Below are positions 1 through 8,949 of a stretch of 64,000 nt of DNA, one piece after another. Origin of the DNA: Candidatus Roseilinea sp. Its GTDB lineage: Bacteria; Chloroflexota; Anaerolineae; J036; Brachytrichaceae. Made by a program: the position numbers and the translations under genes. The DNA is taken from contig BPHV01000001.1 in assembly GCA_026003755.1 (NCBI GenBank), forward strand, positions 718,393 to 782,392. Reading direction: 5' to 3'. The notes beneath the pieces were generated by a model that searched no databases, was not told the DNA's origin, and saw nothing but the letters and a program-made list of their open reading frames with translations. Numbering within the stretch: position 1 is the stretch's first letter; every line of letters begins with the position of its first letter.

Positions 1-1
1 C

Positions 2-964
2 GCAGTAGTTACTTCCGGCGGCGACGTCCCCGGCCTCAACGCCGCCATCCGCGCCGTCACGCGCTCGGCGCTGGCGTACGGCGTCCAGGTGATCGGCGTC
101 CATCGCGGATACGAGGGACTCATCGCCGGCGAATTCACCGAAATGACCTCCCGCGACGTGGGCGGCCTCTTGCGCAAAGGCGGCACCATTCTGGGCACTT
201 CGCGCAGCGAGCGGTTCATGACGGAGGAGGGACGTCGCATAGCCAAAGAACGGCTGGAGCAGGCCGGCATCGAAGGCCTGGTCGTGATCGGCGGCAACGG
301 GACGTTGGCCGGCGCGTACCAGCTCTACAAGCTGGGCGTGCCGCTGGTCGGCGTGCCCAAGACGATTGACAACGATCAGTATGGCACCGACACGGCCATC
401 GGCGTAGACACGGCGCTCAACACCATCGCCGAGGCGGTGGGGCGCGTCAAAGACACCGCCTCATCGCACCGGCGCGCTTTCTTGATCGAGGTGATGGGCC
501 GACGATGCGGTTACCTGGCGCTGGCCAGCGGCATCATCTGCGGCGCGGAGATGGTGCTCATCCCCGAACGGCCGGCCTCGCCGGACGACGTCGCGCGCCG
601 CATCATCGAGGTCAGCCACATCGGCAAAGCGCACTGCATCATCATCGTCGCCGAGGGATGGCCGCCCGGCATGCGGGCGCTGAAGGAGCACCTGCTCACC
701 AACCACGTGGACGAGGGGTTCGATGTGCGCGAGGTGGTGTTGGGACACGTGCAGCGCGGCGGCACGCCGACGGCTTTCGACCGGCTGCTGGCCACGCGCA
801 TGGGCGTGCGCGCCGTCGAATCGCTGCTGGACGGCAGCGGCATCGGCCACATGGTCGGTTTACACGGCGGCCAGCTCAGCCTGGTGCCGCTCGAAGTGGC
901 CACGTCGCAGCAAAAGCCGCTCTCGGCCGAGATGCTGCGCATCGCCGATATGCTGTGCCGCTAA
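2..964 (+). CDS. pfkA: 6-phosphofructokinase, 5' end outside window
   Basis: Phosphorylates fructose 6-phosphate in glycolysis. The reading frame is open from base 2 and begins AVVTSGGDVPGLNAAIRAVT, the family's N-terminal phosphate-binding loop, so only a few N-terminal residues are missing. Further signatures follow: GGNGT in the phosphoryl-donor loop, PKTIDND with the catalytic Asp, and VMGRRCGYLA in the sugar-phosphate site. Gly after GGN together with Lys in PKTIDND is the mixed combination seen in some ATP-dependent group III enzymes; classical ATP enzymes have PGTIDND and PPi enzymes have Asp in the donor loop. Donor identity is therefore inferred, not certain. It is convergent with the next gene, 63 bp away. 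Confidence 0.93.
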   Translation, partial: AVVTSGGDVPGLNAAIRAVTRSALAYGVQVIGVHRGYEGLIAGEFTEMTSRDVGGLLRKGGTILGTSRSERFMTEEGRRIAKERLEQAGIEGLVVIGGNGTLAGAYQLYKLGVPLVGVPKTIDNDQYGTDTAIGVDTALNTIAEAVGRVKDTASSHRRAFLIEVMGRRCGYLALASGIICGAEMVLIPERPASPDDVARRIIEVSHIGKAHCIIIVAEGWPPGMRALKEHLLTNHVDEGFDVREVVLGHVQRGGTPTAFDRLLATRMGVRAVESLLDGSGIGHMVGLHGGQLSLVPLEVATSQQKPLSAEMLRIADMLCR

Positions 965-1027
965 CTCAGTAGGCGCCTCTCAGGGTTCGGCGCAGGCCAT
1001 GCCTTCGCACCTGCTGGTGCTCGCCCC

Positions 1028-2290
1028 CTAGATGCGCGTGACCACCGGCCCGGCCTGTGCGCGGGCGAACAGGTCTGCCCACGCACGCGAACCATCGTCC
1101 GGGTGCGTCGCCATGCGCACGCCGCGCGCTTGCGCGGGGATGTTGCCGTGCTGCGCATCCACCCACACTTGCCAGATGTCGGCATAAAAACGGCGATGAT
1201 TGTCCGGCCAGATCACCTCCAACAGCAGGCGTGGCTTAGGCAGCGCATACGGCGGATCCATGCGGTACTTGATCAGCGCGGATTCGTCCACAGGCATGCC
1301 CAGGCCGGGCGCTTCGGGCACGCGGGCGCAGCCGCCGACGATCTCGATCGGCTGCGCGAGTAAGTCATCGGCGTAGTTGTTCAGGCAATTGACCGCCGGC
1401 CACTGGGCGAAGGGCAACACGGCGCCGAGGTGCAGCGCCATCAGCGTGGTCAGCCCGGTGCCGACGAGTTGCAGCCAGAACGGTTTGTCGAACGCTGCGG
1501 CCTGGGCGGCTTCGCGCAACACGCGCGAGACACCTCCGCCGACGACGAAGCCATCGCAAACCTGATCGCGCGCGACGATAGGGAAAGGAGGATCGCCGAA
1601 GTGCAGTGCGATCGGCCGGCTGGTCTTGCTGCGTAGCTGACGCAAGCCTTCGACGTCGCGCTGCATGATGGGCGATTCGTAGATCGCCACGCGCGGCTCA
1701 CGATCCAATTCGGCCAGCACCGGCGCAGCGTTGCCGGCGTTGATGAGCATCTGGTTCCAGTCCAGGTCAAGCCGGAAGTGCGGCGGCGTGACCTGAGCGA
1801 TGGCCTCGACCTGAGCGAACACGTCCCACCACGGCCGGGCCTTGATCTTGTACGACGTGTAGCCGCGCGCCACCGCTTCCTGCGCCTCAGCAGCGTTGTC
1901 CTCTGGCGAGGCGTCAATGTTCCACCAGGAGATCGGACACCAATCGCGCACTTTAGGTAGGTTGAGCAGGCGATAAACTGGAACGCCCAGCGCCTGGCCC
2001 ACGACGTCGTAGAGCGCCATCTGCAGGCCGGCGCCCAACGCATCGTCGCCAAGAAAGTCGGCAGGGTTGCCGCCTTTGACGCGCGCGATTGCCTCGTCGC
2101 TCACACGCCCCCAGGTGTAATGCGGCAACGTTTCGCCGTAGCCGACGATGCCGGCGTCGGTCACCACGCGCGTGATCTCGCTGATGCGCCAGTTCCAGAC
2201 CTCACGCGCGTTCAATCGCTCGCAGCGTTCGGTGAAAGGAACGTTCAAGGTGATGCGTTCAACCTCGACGATTTTGAGTTTTGCAGCCAT
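1028..2290 (-). CDS. Enolase-superfamily enzyme (mandelate racemase/muconate lactonizing type)
   Basis: 420 aa, usual length for the family. Members abstract the proton alpha to a carboxylate of a sugar acid or related substrate using a Mg2+-stabilised enolate. An N-terminal capping domain comes first. In the barrel, a KIK motif near residue 150 supplies the catalytic Lys. Metal ligands are likely the Asp in LDLDWNQ near 178, the Glu in YESP near 206 and an acidic residue after HFGDPP. The GVSRVLREAAQAA stretch is the usual barrel strand-helix. Substrate cannot be read from sequence. It lies head-to-head with xdhC (71 bp), so both may share a control region. Family call firm, function unknown. 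Confidence 0.85.
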   Translation of the reverse strand: MAAKLKIVEVERITLNVPFTERCERLNAREVWNWRISEITRVVTDAGIVGYGETLPHYTWGRVSDEAIARVKGGNPADFLGDDALGAGLQMALYDVVGQALGVPVYRLLNLPKVRDWCPISWWNIDASPEDNAAEAQEAVARGYTSYKIKARPWWDVFAQVEAIAQVTPPHFRLDLDWNQMLINAGNAAPVLAELDREPRVAIYESPIMQRDVEGLRQLRSKTSRPIALHFGDPPFPIVARDQVCDGFVVGGGVSRVLREAAQAAAFDKPFWLQLVGTGLTTLMALHLGAVLPFAQWPAVNCLNNYADDLLAQPIEIVGGCARVPEAPGLGMPVDESALIKYRMDPPYALPKPRLLLEVIWPDNHRRFYADIWQVWVDAQHGNIPAQARGVRMATHPDDGSRAWADLFARAQAGPVVTRI

Positions 2291-2361
2291 AGCATGTTCC
2301 AGGTAAAAAGATCAGCCTATACTTTCGTCGCGATCGAGCCGTTGCGCAAGAAGGCCGTGCG

Positions 2362-3429
2362 ATGCGAGAGATTATTGAGGCGATTGACCGGTGGAGCCAG
2401 CAGGGCGAGCCGATTGCAGTGGCGACGGTGATCGAGACGTGGGGGTCGGCGCCGCGCGGGGTGGGCGCCAAGATGGCGCTCACGCCCAGCCACCGCATCG
2501 CCGGCTCGGTGAGCGGCGGCTGCGTCGAGGGCGCCGTGTTCGAGGCCGGCATCGAAACACTGGAATCGGGGCGCCCCCAGTTGCTGCGCTTCGGCGTCGC
2601 CGACGAAACGGCTTTCGAGACAGTCGGCCTGGCCTGCGGCGGCCGCATCGAGGTCTTCGTCGAGCCGCTCGCGCCGGCGCTGCGCGCATTCTGGCAGCGC
2701 ATCTACGAGCGAGATATCCCGGCCGCTACGGCAACCATCGTCCAAGGCCCAGAGGCATGGCTGGGCTATAAGCTGATGCTCGACGCAGAAGGTGAGATCG
2801 TGCAAATCGCCGGCGCCGCCGAGACATCGGAGGTCTATACGCAATTGCTCCACGCAGCGCAGGAGGCGCTACGTGAGGGCACATCGCGACGGGTCACATC
2901 GCCTACCACCGGCAGCGACCAGATCACCGCCTTTGTCGAGGCCCTTCTGCCCACACCGACCCTCATCATCGTCGGCGGCGTGCACATTGCCATCGCCCTG
3001 ACGACCCTGGCCAAAGCGATGGGTTACCGCGTCATCATTGTGGACCCGCGCCCCGCCTTCGGCAACGACCAACGCTTCCCACACGCCGACTGCATCATCA
3101 ACGAGCCCCCCCGCCGGGCGTTCGAGTCGCTGGCGATCACGCGCTCGACCGCCATCGTCACACTGACGCACGACGCCAAGTTCGACGACCCGGCGCTGTG
3201 CGCCGCGCTGGCCAGCCCGGCGTTCTACGTCGGCGCGCTGGGCGGGCGGAAGACGCGCGAGGCGCGACGCAGAAGGCTGGCAGATGCCGGGCTGGACGAG
3301 GCGCAGTTGAGCCGGCTGCACTCGCCCATCGGCATAGACATCGGCGCGCGCACGCCCGAGGAGATCGCGCTGGCGACGATGGCGCAGATCGTAGCGGCCA
3401 GGAACGCCGGAGGCGCGCACGCAGCATGA
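2362..3429 (+). CDS. xdhC: XdhC/CoxI-family molybdenum-enzyme maturation protein
   Basis: 355 aa. XdhC proteins bind molybdenum cofactor and help sulfurate and insert it into xanthine-dehydrogenase-type hydroxylases. The N-terminal XdhC domain shows a VATVIETWGSAPRGVGAKMA opening and a SGGCVEGAV motif near residues 50-60. The C-terminal Rossmann domain has LIIVGGVHIAIAL near residue 200, followed by VDPRPAFGN and the VTLTHDAKFDDPAL and YVGALGGRKT motifs typical of the family. No molybdenum hydroxylase subunits are encoded in the window, so its client must be elsewhere. Its end lies 13 bp from the convergent ccdA-like gene. Confidence 0.86.
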   Translation: MREIIEAIDRWSQQGEPIAVATVIETWGSAPRGVGAKMALTPSHRIAGSVSGGCVEGAVFEAGIETLESGRPQLLRFGVADETAFETVGLACGGRIEVFVEPLAPALRAFWQRIYERDIPAATATIVQGPEAWLGYKLMLDAEGEIVQIAGAAETSEVYTQLLHAAQEALREGTSRRVTSPTTGSDQITAFVEALLPTPTLIIVGGVHIAIALTTLAKAMGYRVIIVDPRPAFGNDQRFPHADCIINEPPRRAFESLAITRSTAIVTLTHDAKFDDPALCAALASPAFYVGALGGRKTREARRRRLADAGLDEAQLSRLHSPIGIDIGARTPEEIALATMAQIVAARNAGGAHAA

Positions 3430-3442
3430 TGCGCGGGCGAAC

Positions 3443-4241
3443 TTACGCGCGCTGCTGTGCGGCGCTGTTCACTGCAACGCCGCTGATGAAGCCGATATAG
3501 GCCGGCACAAGCGGCAGCACGCATGGCGAGAGGAAGGAGAGCACACCGGCAGCGGCGGCCACAGGGACGCTCAACGCCGCGCCCCCCCAACACCTGCGAT
3601 TCCAACTCGAACGGCACGCCGGCCAGCGAGGCGCTAAGCTGGGAGAGCTGGCCGAAGAGGAGCGCCAAGCCCACGGCGATCAAGAGGATGCCACTGATGA
3701 TCTCGACAACGCGCATGTGTTTCTGGGCGCGCCGCAGAGCAGGCACCAGTTGGTCGGCCAGCGCGGCCACTAGCAGGAAGGGTATGCCCAAGCCGAGCGT
3801 GTAGGCGAAGAGTAGCGTAATGCGGGCGCCGAGTTCGCTGGTGACGCTCAGCGTCAGAATCGCGCCGAGGAACGGGCCGATGCAGGGCGTCCAGCCGGCG
3901 GCGAAGGCCATGCCGGTCAGGTAAGAGCGGGCTGCGCCAGCGCTGCGGCCGATCGCGCCCAGATCGCGGCGGGTGTCGCGGTAGAGGAACGGCAGATTCA
4001 CGATGCGCAACGTGAACAAGCCGAAGACGATCAGGGCAATTCCCCCCACCACGCGCACGCCGTCGCGCAGGTCATAGAAGACGTCGCCGAGCAATGTTCC
4101 GACGAAGCCGAACACGCCGACGACGAAGGTGGCGAAGCCGGATACAAAGATCAACCCCTGCCAAAACGTGCGCCAACGTTGAGCGCGTGTGAGTGGCGCT
4201 GCACCAGCGCGCGCAGCAGGCTGAATGATCTGCTCGGCCAT
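3443..4241 (-). CDS. ccdA: CcdA-type thiol-disulfide membrane protein, apparently circularly permuted, one frameshift
   Basis: CcdA/DsbD-like proteins pass electrons across the membrane through two Cys on opposed helices. From ATG 4241 the protein starts with what is normally helix 2, continues through helix 4 with WTPCIGP, and ends helix 6 near residue 200. After a linker, the signature of normal helix 1, SFLSPCVLPLVPAY, follows near the C-terminus. A run of seven G (minus strand, 3583-3589) shifts the frame by one; removing one G gives a single protein of about 265 aa ending at 3443. The order 2-3-4-5-6-1 departs from the family. Alternatives are a tandem duplication with deletion, or misassembly. 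It follows rpmE by 38 bp on the same strand. Confidence 0.74.
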
Positions 4242-4279
4242 TCATCTAAGTGACAACCGATGCGTTGCCTCATCGGTCA

Positions 4280-4603
4280 TCATTTACTCTTCGATTCGCC
4301 GGATTCCGCCTCGGCAGGTGTCTCTTCGTCCACAATTTCGGCAATCGCACGCTTGCTGCGCCGGCGCCGCGCCTTCTCGGCTTTGTCCACCAGCTCGGTC
4401 GCCTTTCGCTCCAGGCGCTTCTGGAAGCGATCAACTTGACCTTCGGTATCGAGGATGCGCTGCTGTCCGGTGTAGAAGGGATGCGTGCCGCTCCACACAT
4501 CCAGATGTAGCTCAGGGCGCGTCGAACCCACGGTGCCAATGAACTCACCACCGACGTAGACATTGGCCTCGTCGTAATATTTGGGGTGAATATCCTTCTT
4601 CAT
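4280..4603 (-). CDS. rpmE: 50S ribosomal protein L31 with C-terminal tail
   Basis: 107 aa. The first ~70 residues match L31: MKKDIHPKY start, then [11 protein letters not shown] and DRFQKR. This is the Cys-free form (no CxxC zinc motif). About 35 extra residues, rich in Lys/Arg and then Glu/Ser, form a charged tail absent from the shortest L31 proteins. Its start codon overlaps the rpmA stop as ATGA, so the two genes are translationally coupled within rplU-rpmA-rpmE. Grouping L31 after L27 is less common than the usual rplU-rpmA pair. Confidence 0.95.
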   Translation of the reverse strand: MKKDIHPKYYDEANVYVGGEFIGTVGSTRPELHLDVWSGTHPFYTGQQRILDTEGQVDRFQKRLERKATELVDKAEKARRRRSKRAIAEIVDEETPAEAESGESKSK

Positions 4604-4878
4604 TGCACTCCCTCCTTAACCACAGCCACCGGCCGAACGCTGACGCGCTTGCTTCCGTTGGGCAGGGTGTCGAATACAACGACGCCATCAGCCGTGGCGA
4701 ACAACGTGTGATCTTTGCCCACGCCGACGTGCGCGCCTGGCTTGAACTTCGTGCCGCGCTGGCGCACCAGAATATTGCCGGCCAGCACGAGTTGACCCCC
4801 AAAGCGTTTTACGCCTAGCCGCTTCGATTCGCTATCACGACCGTTTGTTGTGGAGCTGCCACCTTTCTTGTGTGCCAT
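4600..4878 (-). CDS. rpmA: 50S ribosomal protein L27
   Basis: 92 aa, standard length. It begins [28 protein letters not shown], the conserved L27 N-terminus that reaches the peptidyl-transferase centre, followed by the diagnostic [12 protein letters not shown](K/H)PG and GKDHTLFA motifs. It lies 83 bp downstream of rplU on the same strand, the near-universal L21-L27 pairing, and overlaps rpmE by 4 nt. No N-terminal pre-sequence like that cleaved by Prp in Firmicutes is present; the protein starts directly at MAHKK. Confidence 0.97.
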   Translation of the reverse strand: MAHKKGGSSTTNGRDSESKRLGVKRFGGQLVLAGNILVRQRGTKFKPGAHVGVGKDHTLFATADGVVVFDTLPNGSKRVSVRPVAVVKEGVQ

Positions 4879-4961
4879 CTCTGCTCCTGCTTAGCGACGA
4901 CCGACGATGGGCGATGAGCCGCTTGATGCAGCCATCACAACGTTCGCCGGTCATTATCACA

Positions 4962-5261
4962 TCAACCCATGATCTTCAGCTTAGTGTACGTTTGGCGATG
5001 GCCGATCTTCTTGCGATAGCGCTTCTTGGGCTTGTACTTGAAGACGATCAGCTTCTCGCCTTTTTCTTGGCCCACGACCCGCGCCGAGATTTCCCGGCCG
5101 CTGATGCGCGGTTTGCCAACCTGCACGCCATCGTCATCTGATATCAATAGGACCGGCAGCTTCAGCTCACTGCCGGCTTCCGCTTCAAGTTTCTCGACGT
5201 AGATTTCGTCGCCGGGCGACACGCGGTACTGTCGCCCGCTCAATTCGACCACTGCGTACAT
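4962..5261 (-). CDS. rplU: 50S ribosomal protein L21
   Basis: 99 aa from ATG 5261. The start [14 protein letters not shown] is the family norm and is preceded by a Shine-Dalgarno-like AAGGGGAGC; an in-frame GTG 18 nt further upstream (5279) would put the SD inside the gene, so ATG is preferred. The C-terminal [23 protein letters not shown] is the conserved rRNA-binding tail. It is the first gene of the rplU-rpmA-rpmE operon, behind a strong promoter and a ~98-nt leader that contains a perfect hairpin. Confidence 0.95.
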   Translation of the reverse strand: MYAVVELSGRQYRVSPGDEIYVEKLEAEAGSELKLPVLLISDDDGVQVGKPRISGREISARVVGQEKGEKLIVFKYKPKKRYRKKIGHRQTYTKLKIMG

Positions 5262-5334
5262 GCTCCCCTTCTCGCTCACTCGTCGGCAACACGTTCACAC
5301 GAGAGAACTGCGCGCGAGTGAGAGTATTCGATAG

Positions 5335-5350
5335 CCGGTCGTTCGACCGG
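5335..5350 (-). promoter_or_regulatory. Perfect hairpin in the rplU leader
   Basis: CCGGTCGTTCGACCGG is a 7-bp perfect inverted repeat with a 2-nt centre, lying ~10-25 nt downstream of the predicted rplU transcription start. It could be a leader structure for autoregulation, as known for other L21 leaders, or simply a 5' stabilising stem. No U-tract follows, so it is not a terminator. Confidence 0.35.
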
Positions 5351-5365
5351 CGCTCAAGCCCCGCA

Positions 5366-5393
5366 ATTATATGTGACTCACAAGGGGTGTCAA
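5366..5393 (-). promoter_or_regulatory. Sigma-70 promoter of the rplU-rpmA-rpmE operon
   Basis: On the minus strand a perfect -35 TTGACA (5388-5393) and a perfect -10 TATAAT (5366-5371) are separated by 16 bp. Predicted start is near 5359, leaving a ~98-nt leader before the rplU ATG. It is the best promoter match found in the window and fits a highly expressed ribosomal operon. Confidence 0.82.
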
Positions 5394-5987
5394 TGCGCGG
5401 GAAGTTTGCGCACCGTCTCTGTAGGCGAGTTTGAACCAACGCTTCCCTGAGGGGCACGAGGCGGTATCTCGGCCGGTTGCACGAACGACAACCCCATCGC
5501 CCGCTCTAGTCCCGCCACGCGCTTTACCCCGCGCATCCCCCACCCGGCGCTGCCCAATCCGCCCGATCATCCGCTCAACACGATGATTCATCGCCGGCGC
5601 TTCTTCTGCGATTCTCAAGACAGCACCATTCATCGCAGCGCTCCGGCTTCTCAACGGCCGGGGCGACTTGCGCGTCGCCCGTTCCGGGCAGGTCCTCGAA
5701 GCGGCTGGGGGACGAGCTTCATCCCGACGAAAGCCCTGGTGATTCATCTGCGTGGTACAACCCTGGCAAGACGCTGAGCGCGGGCGCGGCGAAGTTTCGT
5801 GTGCTGCTCGCCGATGGGTTGCGCGTGAACGCAGTAGCTAGCTCCGGCCTGGCGCGTGCGGGCCGGCGATTGATCATCCCGGCCAATGGGCTGCGCGCAG
5901 GTCGGTCGCGTATACTTATCGTCGTTCCCTTGGCATCGTGGGACGACCGCTACCCTGCAAGAGTTTCGTCTACGAGCGCGAACTGCT
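5394..5987. other. Intergenic stretch with no recognisable gene
   Basis: About 590 bp between the rplU promoter and the LysM/CAP gene. Short open frames exist on both strands but none shows a domain, a credible ribosome-binding site or conserved composition. A degraded gene cannot be excluded because the adjacent region has many single-base shifts. Confidence 0.5.
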
Positions 5988-6987
5988 ATGAAGAGATGTT
6001 TCATCCTGTGCGCGTCGCTGGCCGTAATAGCGGCCGGCGTCCTCGGCCAGCCCCAGCGCGCGCGCGCTGCCTGGCCCGCAAATTCCCCTCGCGAGTATGT
6101 TGTGCAACCGGGCGACACGGTTGCTCGGCATTGCGCTCGCCTTTGGCGTGCCCATGGCCTCGATTCAGGCGCTCAACGACCTGCCAGACCCAGACATGAT
6201 CCGGGCCGGGCAGAAGTTGAGGATTCCGACGGAGCCATTGCCAGCCGGCGAGGGCGCACGCTCGACGCTCTACATCGTCCGGCCAGGCGACACACACTCG
6301 GCGCCATTGCCGCGCGCTTTCAGCTTCGGGGTCAGCGACTTAACCCGTGCAAACCAGATCGCGGAAGACGCCATCATCCGCGTGGGCCAAAAATTGGTCA
6401 TCCCCGTTCAGGGGGTGCGGTTCAAGCGGCGCGCTCCCCCCGCTCCGGGCGTCGAACTCATCCCGCTCGTCCCAGTTACAGCCCCTGCGCCGGCGAGCGG
6501 CGCCACGCAGGCGCCTCCGGCAAGCCCCCGAATTGGGCGCCGCGCCGACGGCATATCCCGTCGCAGCAGTCGCGGGGGCAGCAGTCGCGGAGATTGAAAC
6601 GATGCGGGCGCGCCTATTGGAGTTGTACAACCAGGCGCGCATCGCCAACGGCGTCCCGCCGCTGGCTTACTCGTTCGTCTTGCAGGCCGCCGCGCAGGCA
6701 CATGCTGAAGACTGCGCCGCGCGCGGCGCGGGCAGCCACATCGGCTCTGACGGCTCGCGCGCCAGCCAGCGCATCGCGCGCGCCGGCTACGCCGGTCGCG
6801 TGACCGGCGAGAATTGGGCGTTCGCCCGCAGCGCCGATCAGGCCTTTGAGATGTGGTATACGAACGAGATCCCCAGCCAAGGCCCACCAACCTGAAGAAC
6901 ATCCTCTCGCCGCGCTACAAAGAAGTCGGCTTCGGCATAGCGCCTGCACGCCATGGCTTCTTCCTCATCGCCAACTTGGGGGGGTGA
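5988..6987 (+). CDS. Secreted LysM-LysM-CAP domain protein, several frameshifts
   Basis: ATG 5988 opens a signal peptide (MKRCFILCASLAVIAAGVLG, then cleavage near ARA-A). LysM 1 begins YVVQPGDT; after one extra base the frame continues GIALAFGVPMASIQALNDLP to AGQKLRIP. LysM 2 begins YIVRPGDT and ends VGQKLVIP, again with paired shifts. A Pro/Ala-rich linker leads to a CAP/SCP domain: LLELYNQARIANGVPPLAYS, HAEDCAARGAGSHIG, GENWAFA and a final KEVGFGIA. LysM domains bind peptidoglycan or chitin; bacterial CAP domains often have unknown targets. At least four one-base shifts interrupt it, yet each domain is well conserved, which favours sequencing error over decay. Extracytoplasmic protein. Confidence 0.76.
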
Positions 6988-7018
6988 GTTCGGGCGCGCA
7001 CGGCGCGCCGCAACGCCT

Positions 7019-7348
7019 ATGAACTTCTCCGACTACCAACGCCTGTCGCGCCGCACAGCGCAATATCCATCCATCGGCCATGCGGTGATCTATCCGGCGC
7101 TCGGCCTGACCAACGAAGCCGGCGAAGTGGCCGGCAAGATCAAGAAAATCTTCCGCGACAACGCCGGCGTCATCGGCGAGGCCGACCGCGAGGCGCTCAA
7201 GGCCGAGCTGGGCGACGTGCTGTGGTATTTAGCCCAGGTATGCACCGAACTCAACCTATCGCTGGAGGACGTCGCCCAGCACAACCTGGACAAGCTCGCT
7301 TCGCGCCAGGCGCGCGGCGCCATCGGCGGAGAAGGCGACGAGCGATAA
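7019..7348 (+). CDS. MazG-like nucleotide pyrophosphohydrolase
   Basis: 109 aa from ATG 7019, a single-domain MazG-type protein. Motifs [12 protein letters not shown] and [12 protein letters not shown] carry the EExxE-like and ExxD acidic residues that bind Mg2+ and the NTP phosphates in this all-alpha family. Family members hydrolyse NTPs or dNTPs to NMP and pyrophosphate, often as housecleaning. A longer frame starting at 6953 overlaps the preceding gene and adds no conserved residues. yjbQ follows 19 bp downstream and may be co-transcribed. Confidence 0.82.
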   Translation: MNFSDYQRLSRRTAQYPSIGHAVIYPALGLTNEAGEVAGKIKKIFRDNAGVIGEADREALKAELGDVLWYLAQVCTELNLSLEDVAQHNLDKLASRQARGAIGGEGDER

Positions 7349-7367
7349 ACCCAGAACTGCAACCGCG

Positions 7368-7792
7368 ATGAAGTCCTACCGCAAAGAAATCTGGATGAAC
7401 GTCCCTAAACGGCGCGCCTTCATCAACATCACGCCACAGGTCGAACAAGCGCTGCGAGAGGAGCGGCATCCGCGAAGGGCTATGCCTGGTGAACAGCATG
7501 CACATCACCGCCTCGGTGTTCATCAACGACGATGAGAGCGGCCTGCACCACGACTTTGAGCGCTGGCTGGAGGCGCTGGCGCCGGAAGTCCCCGGCCCGT
7601 CGCACTACCGACACAACCTGACCGGCGAGGATAATGCCGATGCGCACCTCAAGCGCCAGGTGATGGGACGGGAAGTCGTTGTGGCCGTGACCGATGGCCG
7701 GCTGGATTTCGGGCCCGTGGGAGCAGATCTTCTACGGCGAGTTCGATGGGATGCGTCGCAAGCGTGTGCTGGTCAAGATCATCGGCGAGTAA
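7368..7792 (+). CDS. yjbQ: YjbQ/UPF0047 family protein, two frameshifts
   Basis: ATG 7368. With two extra bases removed (one in the GAGAGGAG stretch near 7459, one in the CCC run near 7724) the frame reads about 140 aa: [45 protein letters not shown]-like [24 protein letters not shown], and the C-terminal [20 protein letters not shown] that defines UPF0047. Some members have weak thiamine-phosphate synthase activity; the true role is unsettled. The conserved His and Asp/Glu positions appear intact. Confidence 0.88.
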
Positions 7793-7814
7793 CGCCGACG
7801 GCGCGCGCCCCTCC

Positions 7815-8949
7815 CTATCGGCACAGTTTAGCCTGGTGCTCCTGAAAGGTCACCGAGAACTGATGCGAGCCGTCGCCATTGCAAGACGCGACGAAGTAGT
7901 AAAAGTTAGTCTGCGCCGGCTGGAGCACGGCTTGGATGGAGGACAGGCCCGGGTTGGCAATCGGCCCAGGCGGCAGGCCGGGGTTGGTGTAGGTGTTGTA
8001 GCCCCCTGGATCCACAAACTTCAAGTCCTCTAGCGTGAGCCCTTTCTTCCACCACGTGCCTTGATCCGGCTGATAGCCCAGCGCATATTGCGTCGTGGGG
8101 TCAGCCTGCAAAGGTTGCCCCACCCGCAAGCGATTGAAGAATACGCTAGCGATGATCGGCCGTTCGGCCGGGATGACCGCCTCGCGCTCGACGATGGACG
8201 CCAGGGTCAGCAGCTCATGCGGGCTGCGCCCTTCCTGGCGGGCCTGCTCCAACAGCGGCGCCGCTTTGGCGCCGAAGTTATCCAGCATGCGCAGGATGAC
8301 ATCTTGGGCAGTGGGGTTCTCCGGCAGGCGGTAAGTGTCCGGGAAGAGATAGCCCTCGAGCGTGGCGTCGGTGGGCGCCCCCGCGCAAGAAGGGATAGCT
8401 GTATGCGCGGGCGCGGCTGGTCAGCCGAATGAACTCATCGGCGCTCAAGCCGAGCTGTTGCTCCAGAAGCTGGGCGATCTCTTCGCGCCGCCGGCCTTCG
8501 GGAATGGTGACTTGAACTTCGCGGGCAGTGCTGCGTTGGAGGGCGAACGCGATTCTGCTCAATGTTCATGTTGGGCCGCAGCGTGAATACGCCGGCGTTG
8601 ATGGTCGCATCCAACCCTTTGAACCGCACATAGAGCCGGAATAGGTCGGGGTCGTCAATCAGGCCTTGTGCCTGCAGCTTGCGCCCGATCTCGGCCACGG
8701 ACTCGCCAGGGGCAACTACGAAGGTCTGCGGGGTGGGATCGTCGCTGACCGGGCGGCTCAGGTCGTTGCTGCGCAGCAGGTCAAGATACGTGCCGATCAG
8801 CCAGCGATCCAGGCCGGTCATCGCGTTGGGCATCCGAGACGCCGACGCCCGCGAATGCGCTGCGTCCATGTCGCGCCCGCGAAGACGAGCAACGCCAGGG
8901 TTGCAGCGAAGACGCCTGACCTCAAGATCGAGAATCGTGCTTTGTTCAT
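7815..8949 (-). CDS. mltG: Endolytic murein transglycosylase MltG, frameshifted
   Basis: MltG cuts nascent glycan strands in the inner membrane. ATG 8949 ([25 protein letters not shown]) gives a membrane anchor and overlaps the ruvX stop as ATGA. A LysM-like part contains [22 protein letters not shown]. After shifts near 8560 and 8385 the catalytic domain reads [19 protein letters not shown], then [10 protein letters not shown] with the catalytic Glu, [22 protein letters not shown], and SYNTY-like [25 protein letters not shown]. The C-terminus [22 protein letters not shown] is typical. The order ruvX-mltG on one strand is common in bacteria. Confidence 0.89.

Noticed and set aside
3573-3575. 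TTG as the start of a separate 43-aa ORF containing the first CcdA helix
   Set aside because: One-base correction in a G7 run gives a continuous reading with the upstream frame, and a 43-aa single-helix protein ending right after the helix is less likely; kept as an alternative explanation.
1103-4590. Long antisense frames opposite the enolase-superfamily, xdhC and rpmE genes
   Set aside because: High-GC shadows with Arg/Ala-rich translations; the opposite strand encodes clear families.
5367-5777. Open frames on both strands between rplU and the LysM/CAP gene
   Set aside because: Arg-rich, no domain, no start context, and they overlap the rplU promoter region.
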